Below, in pieces: positions 6,111 to 8,073 of a stretch of DNA of 8,073 nucleotides (the first letter of the stretch is position 1; each line of letters starts with the position of its first letter). Made by a program: the position numbers and the translations under genes. Origin of the DNA: Thermoprotei archaeon (lineage in GTDB: Archaea; Thermoproteota; Thermoprotei_A; Sulfolobales; NBVN01). The DNA is taken from the NCBI GenBank assembly GCA_003661745.1, contig QMWS01000028.1, positions 1 to 8,073 of the forward strand. Reading direction: 5' to 3'. The notes under the pieces are model-generated. The model worked only from the letters and a program-made list of their open reading frames with translations. It was not told the DNA's origin and made no database searches.

Positions 6111-7391
6111 TTGGCCCAGATAAAAATTAAGATATTAGGTGGCGGACGCGAGGTAGGTCGTGCAGCAGTAGCTGTAGGTAGCAATGGAAAGTACGTGTTA
6201 CTAGACTATGGTATAAATTTCGATGAGAAAGACATACCGCAACTACCACTACACATAAGGCCAAATGAGTTAGCAGCGGTCGCTGTATCACACGCGCACC
6301 TGGATCACATCGGAGCTCTACCAATGCTTTACACGTCAGCTAGGATACCCGCAGTAATGACTAAGGTGACTAAGGAGCTATCTAAAATAATGCTTTCAGA
6401 CTTTCTTAAGATCTCGGGATATTACCTACCGTTCGAACAAGTAGATATTGAAATGATGCTTGATAGTACAATAGACCTCTACTATGATAGTGAAATCAGC
6501 TTTGGCGACTATACAATAAAGCTAATAAATGCTGGCCACATACCAGGCAGCGCCATGACGCTTATTGAAGTAGGCGATACGAGAATACTCTACACGGGAG
6601 ACGTAAATACAATCGATACCAGACTAGTTAAGGGTGCATTCCTAGATGGTATTAAAGCTGACATACTGATTACCGAGGGAACCTACGGCAACTCGATACA
6701 TCCGAGCAGAGAGGAGATCGAGAAGGAGTTCATAGAGTCCGTAAGAGAGGTAATCGATGAGGGAGGGAACGTATTAATTCCTGCCTTCAGCCTGGGGAGG
6801 TCGCAAGAGATACTACTGCTGCTTTACGAGAAACTGAGATGGGCTAATGTCTACTACGACGGCATGGTTAGAGTAATTAATGACATACTTGTGAGCCACC
6901 CTGAGTACCTCAACAGGTACGACCTGCTTGTGAGGGCGCTCAAGGAATTCAGGATGGTGAAGAACTCAGGTGAAAGAAGGAAAATAGTTAAGAGTGAGAG
7001 CAACATCATAGTTAGCTCTGCTGGGATGCTTAAGGGTGGTCCAGCAGTATATTACCTAAAGAAGATCATGGACGACCCAAACAATGCTGTATTTCTGGTA
7101 TCGTATCAAGGCCCAACAACTCCTGGAAGATCGCTGCTTGAGAATGGATACCTAACTGAGGGCGGAGGGCAGGTTAAGGCAAGGGTACAGTGGTTCGACT
7201 TCTCAAGCCATGCCGGGGCTGACGGCTTAATTAAGCTAGTGAAGTCAGTGAGAGGACTTTCTAAGGTAGTCCTAATACATAGCGAGGAAGAAACGGGTTT
7301 AGTGTTTAAGGAAAAGCTACGGGAGATCCTTAATGACATTGACATATACTTCCCAGTCAATGGTGATGAGCTACTTATAGACCTTAATTGA
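6111..7391 (+). CDS. Metallo-beta-lactamase/beta-CASP ribonuclease, archaeal CPSF-like (aCPSF2 type)
   Basis: The product is a zinc-dependent RNase of the CPSF73/RNase J superfamily, expected to process or degrade RNA in the cytoplasm. Its 426 residues consist of the MBL and beta-CASP domains only, without the N-terminal KH domains of aCPSF1, which fits aCPSF2 (COG1236). Catalytic motifs are all present: motif 1 Asp32 in LLDYG, motif 2 SHAHLDH (H61, H63, D65, H66), motif 3 His143 in AGHIPGSA, motif 4 Asp164 in YTGDVN, motif A Glu189 in TEGTYG, motif B His367 in FSSHAGAD and motif C His390 in LIHSEEE. The conserved PAFSLGRSQE (224-233) and SSAGMLKGGP (302-311) segments are also present. The start is TTG with AGGTGAGG immediately upstream. 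The gene diverges from alpha-NAC. Its last 21 bases overlap the end of the decayed minus-strand gene. No lesion is visible. An aRNase J assignment is possible but less likely by length and motif C. Confidence 0.93.
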   Translation: MAQIKIKILGGGREVGRAAVAVGSNGKYVLLDYGINFDEKDIPQLPLHIRPNELAAVAVSHAHLDHIGALPMLYTSARIPAVMTKVTKELSKIMLSDFLKISGYYLPFEQVDIEMMLDSTIDLYYDSEISFGDYTIKLINAGHIPGSAMTLIEVGDTRILYTGDVNTIDTRLVKGAFLDGIKADILITEGTYGNSIHPSREEIEKEFIESVREVIDEGGNVLIPAFSLGRSQEILLLLYEKLRWANVYYDGMVRVINDILVSHPEYLNRYDLLVRALKEFRMVKNSGERRKIVKSESNIIVSSAGMLKGGPAVYYLKKIMDDPNNAVFLVSYQGPTTPGRSLLENGYLTEGGGQVKARVQWFDFSSHAGADGLIKLVKSVRGLSKVVLIHSEEETGLVFKEKLREILNDIDIYFPVNGDELLIDLN

Positions 7392-8073
7392 GGATGTATC
7401 GATAACATAGTTCCTTAACTTAATGCCAACATCTAGTAGCTTTCTTCCAGCACCAGTTATCTCTGCCCTACCGAGTAGTCCGTACCCTCTTAGCTGAATT
7501 ATCGCTTTTACTACCTCATCGAGTGTTGTACTCGTTATATTCTTTTAAGGTTATTGCAGGTGACTTTGTAGATGACTCTAACTTCCTCATTAATTAACTT
7601 ACTCTCATCACCTTTAGTCCACGCCTCCTTCAGCTCAGGCAGGTTTCCTCCATAATACGCAGTATAATTTGGAGTGTTGGTGTAATAGATAACTCGGACT
7701 GTATCAGCTCCTTAGTTAAAGCTAGCGCTATTACTTCTCTTATTAGTGAACCTATCTCTTAAGGTAATGTAATCGTTCGGTAGTACCTCTACATAGCCCT
7801 TACTCTCGCACTCACTGAGAGCATACTCAATAAATTTCTCGTCGACCCCCTCACTAATGAGCCAGCTGGCTAACTCCTTGGACACAATGCCTTTACTCGG
7901 TACTTTCTGAATTATTAGTGCGTCATATCTAGTCAATATAGGGCTTCCTAACTACTTTAGCTGGTAGCTCTAGTAGGAACCAACCTCTGCCAGTTACATC
8001 ATTTATGTATTAAGCCTAGCTTCCTAGCCTCGCTCACTCGGATTTTGGTGTGCGGCCAATAAGTGCGTAATTA
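7371..8073 (-). pseudogene. Frameshifted gene with winged-helix-like segments, function unknown (continues past the window)
   Basis: No single frame spans this region, but coding-like segments in all three minus-strand frames join into one chain of about 225 residues. In order: KIRVSEARKLGLIH (ends about 8005); NDVTGRGWFLLELPAKVVRKPYID (8002-7932); TRYDALIIQK through EVLPNDYITLRDRF (7933-7748); EVIALALTKELIQSELSITPTLQIILR (to about 7658); YYGGNLPELKEAW through EEVRVIYKVTC (7657-7558); and TSTTLDEVVKAIIQLRGYGLLGR through SIKVYK, stop TAG 7373-7371. Apparent switches are near 8002-8004, 7929-7945, 7739-7744, 7657 and 7540-7547. The segment SKELASWLISEGVDEKFIEYALSE to YITLRD looks like a winged helix. 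GYGLLGRAEITGAGRKLL could be a second one, or an Alba-like strand-helix unit. I do not recognise the family. It converges on the RNase gene with a 21-base overlap. A 74-residue frame at 7712-7936 is only its least damaged piece, not a gene in itself. Confidence 0.65.

Noticed and set aside
7106..7408. 100-residue minus-strand frame at the 3' end of the RNase gene
   Set aside because: Antisense to catalytic motifs B and C of the RNase, Ser-rich, no homologous features.
7371..7535. Alba-family chromatin protein for the final segment
   Set aside because: EITGAGRKLLDVGIKLRNYV loosely resembles the Alba GRAI..AV...VRNR region, but the preceding LRGYGLLGR fits a winged helix at least as well and the typical Alba ends are absent.
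7495..7606. Small separate gene of about 75 residues starting at the ATG near 7588 (MRKLESSTKSP...) and including TTLDEVVKAIIQ
   Set aside because: It would also need a frameshift and would overlap the preceding coding-like segment. Joining that segment directly by one -1 change near 7540-7547 is simpler, though not proven.

Overview
The window looks like chromosomal DNA from a hyperthermophilic crenarchaeon (Thermoproteota, possibly near Desulfurococcales; the rank is inference). The case rests on gene content: an XPD-type Fe-S helicase, an archaeal alpha-NAC with UBA domain, an archaeal CPSF-like beta-CASP ribonuclease and a COG1709-type archaeal regulator. Arginine codons are mostly AGG/AGA and ATA is common for Ile. 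Starts include ATG, GTG and TTG, and the promoters have short box-A-like elements and purine-rich Shine-Dalgarno sites close to the start. No tRNA, rRNA, CRISPR array, insertion sequence or long repeat was seen.

Layout. (1) 1-1541, plus strand: 3' part of an XPD/Rad3-family DNA helicase, cut by the left edge. (2) 1553-4741, minus strand: adenine deaminase (ade), followed 15 bases later by a dihydroorotase/allantoinase-type cyclic amidohydrolase gene. The second gene is broken by two -1 frameshifts and one in-frame TGA. (3) 4742-4973: divergent promoter region. (4) 4974-5687, plus strand: an XRE-type helix-turn-helix regulator of an uncharacterised archaeal family. Its 3' end overlaps by 12 bases the end of alpha-NAC (5676-6053, minus strand). 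(5) 6054-6110: a 57-base divergent promoter shared by alpha-NAC and the beta-CASP RNase gene (6111-7391, plus strand). (6) 7371-8073, minus strand: a badly frameshifted gene running off the right edge. Its reading frames can be joined into one plausible protein with one clear and one possible winged-helix unit. Its function is not recognised.

How the genes relate. ade and the amidohydrolase form a nucleobase-metabolism operon whose distal gene appears to be decaying, or needs recoding to be expressed. The regulator diverges from ade and could control it, but nothing in the sequence proves this. alpha-NAC (ribosome exit-site chaperone) and the beta-CASP nuclease (RNA processing/decay) share a compact promoter region and may be co-controlled.

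The most notable signal is the uneven distribution of coding lesions. Five genes totalling about 5.7 kb show no interruption. The amidohydrolase has three lesions, and the right-edge gene has at least five in about 700 bases. No previously undescribed multi-gene system can be supported here. The best leads are the recoverable -1 frameshift in a G5 run of the amidohydrolase and the identity of the decayed right-edge gene.
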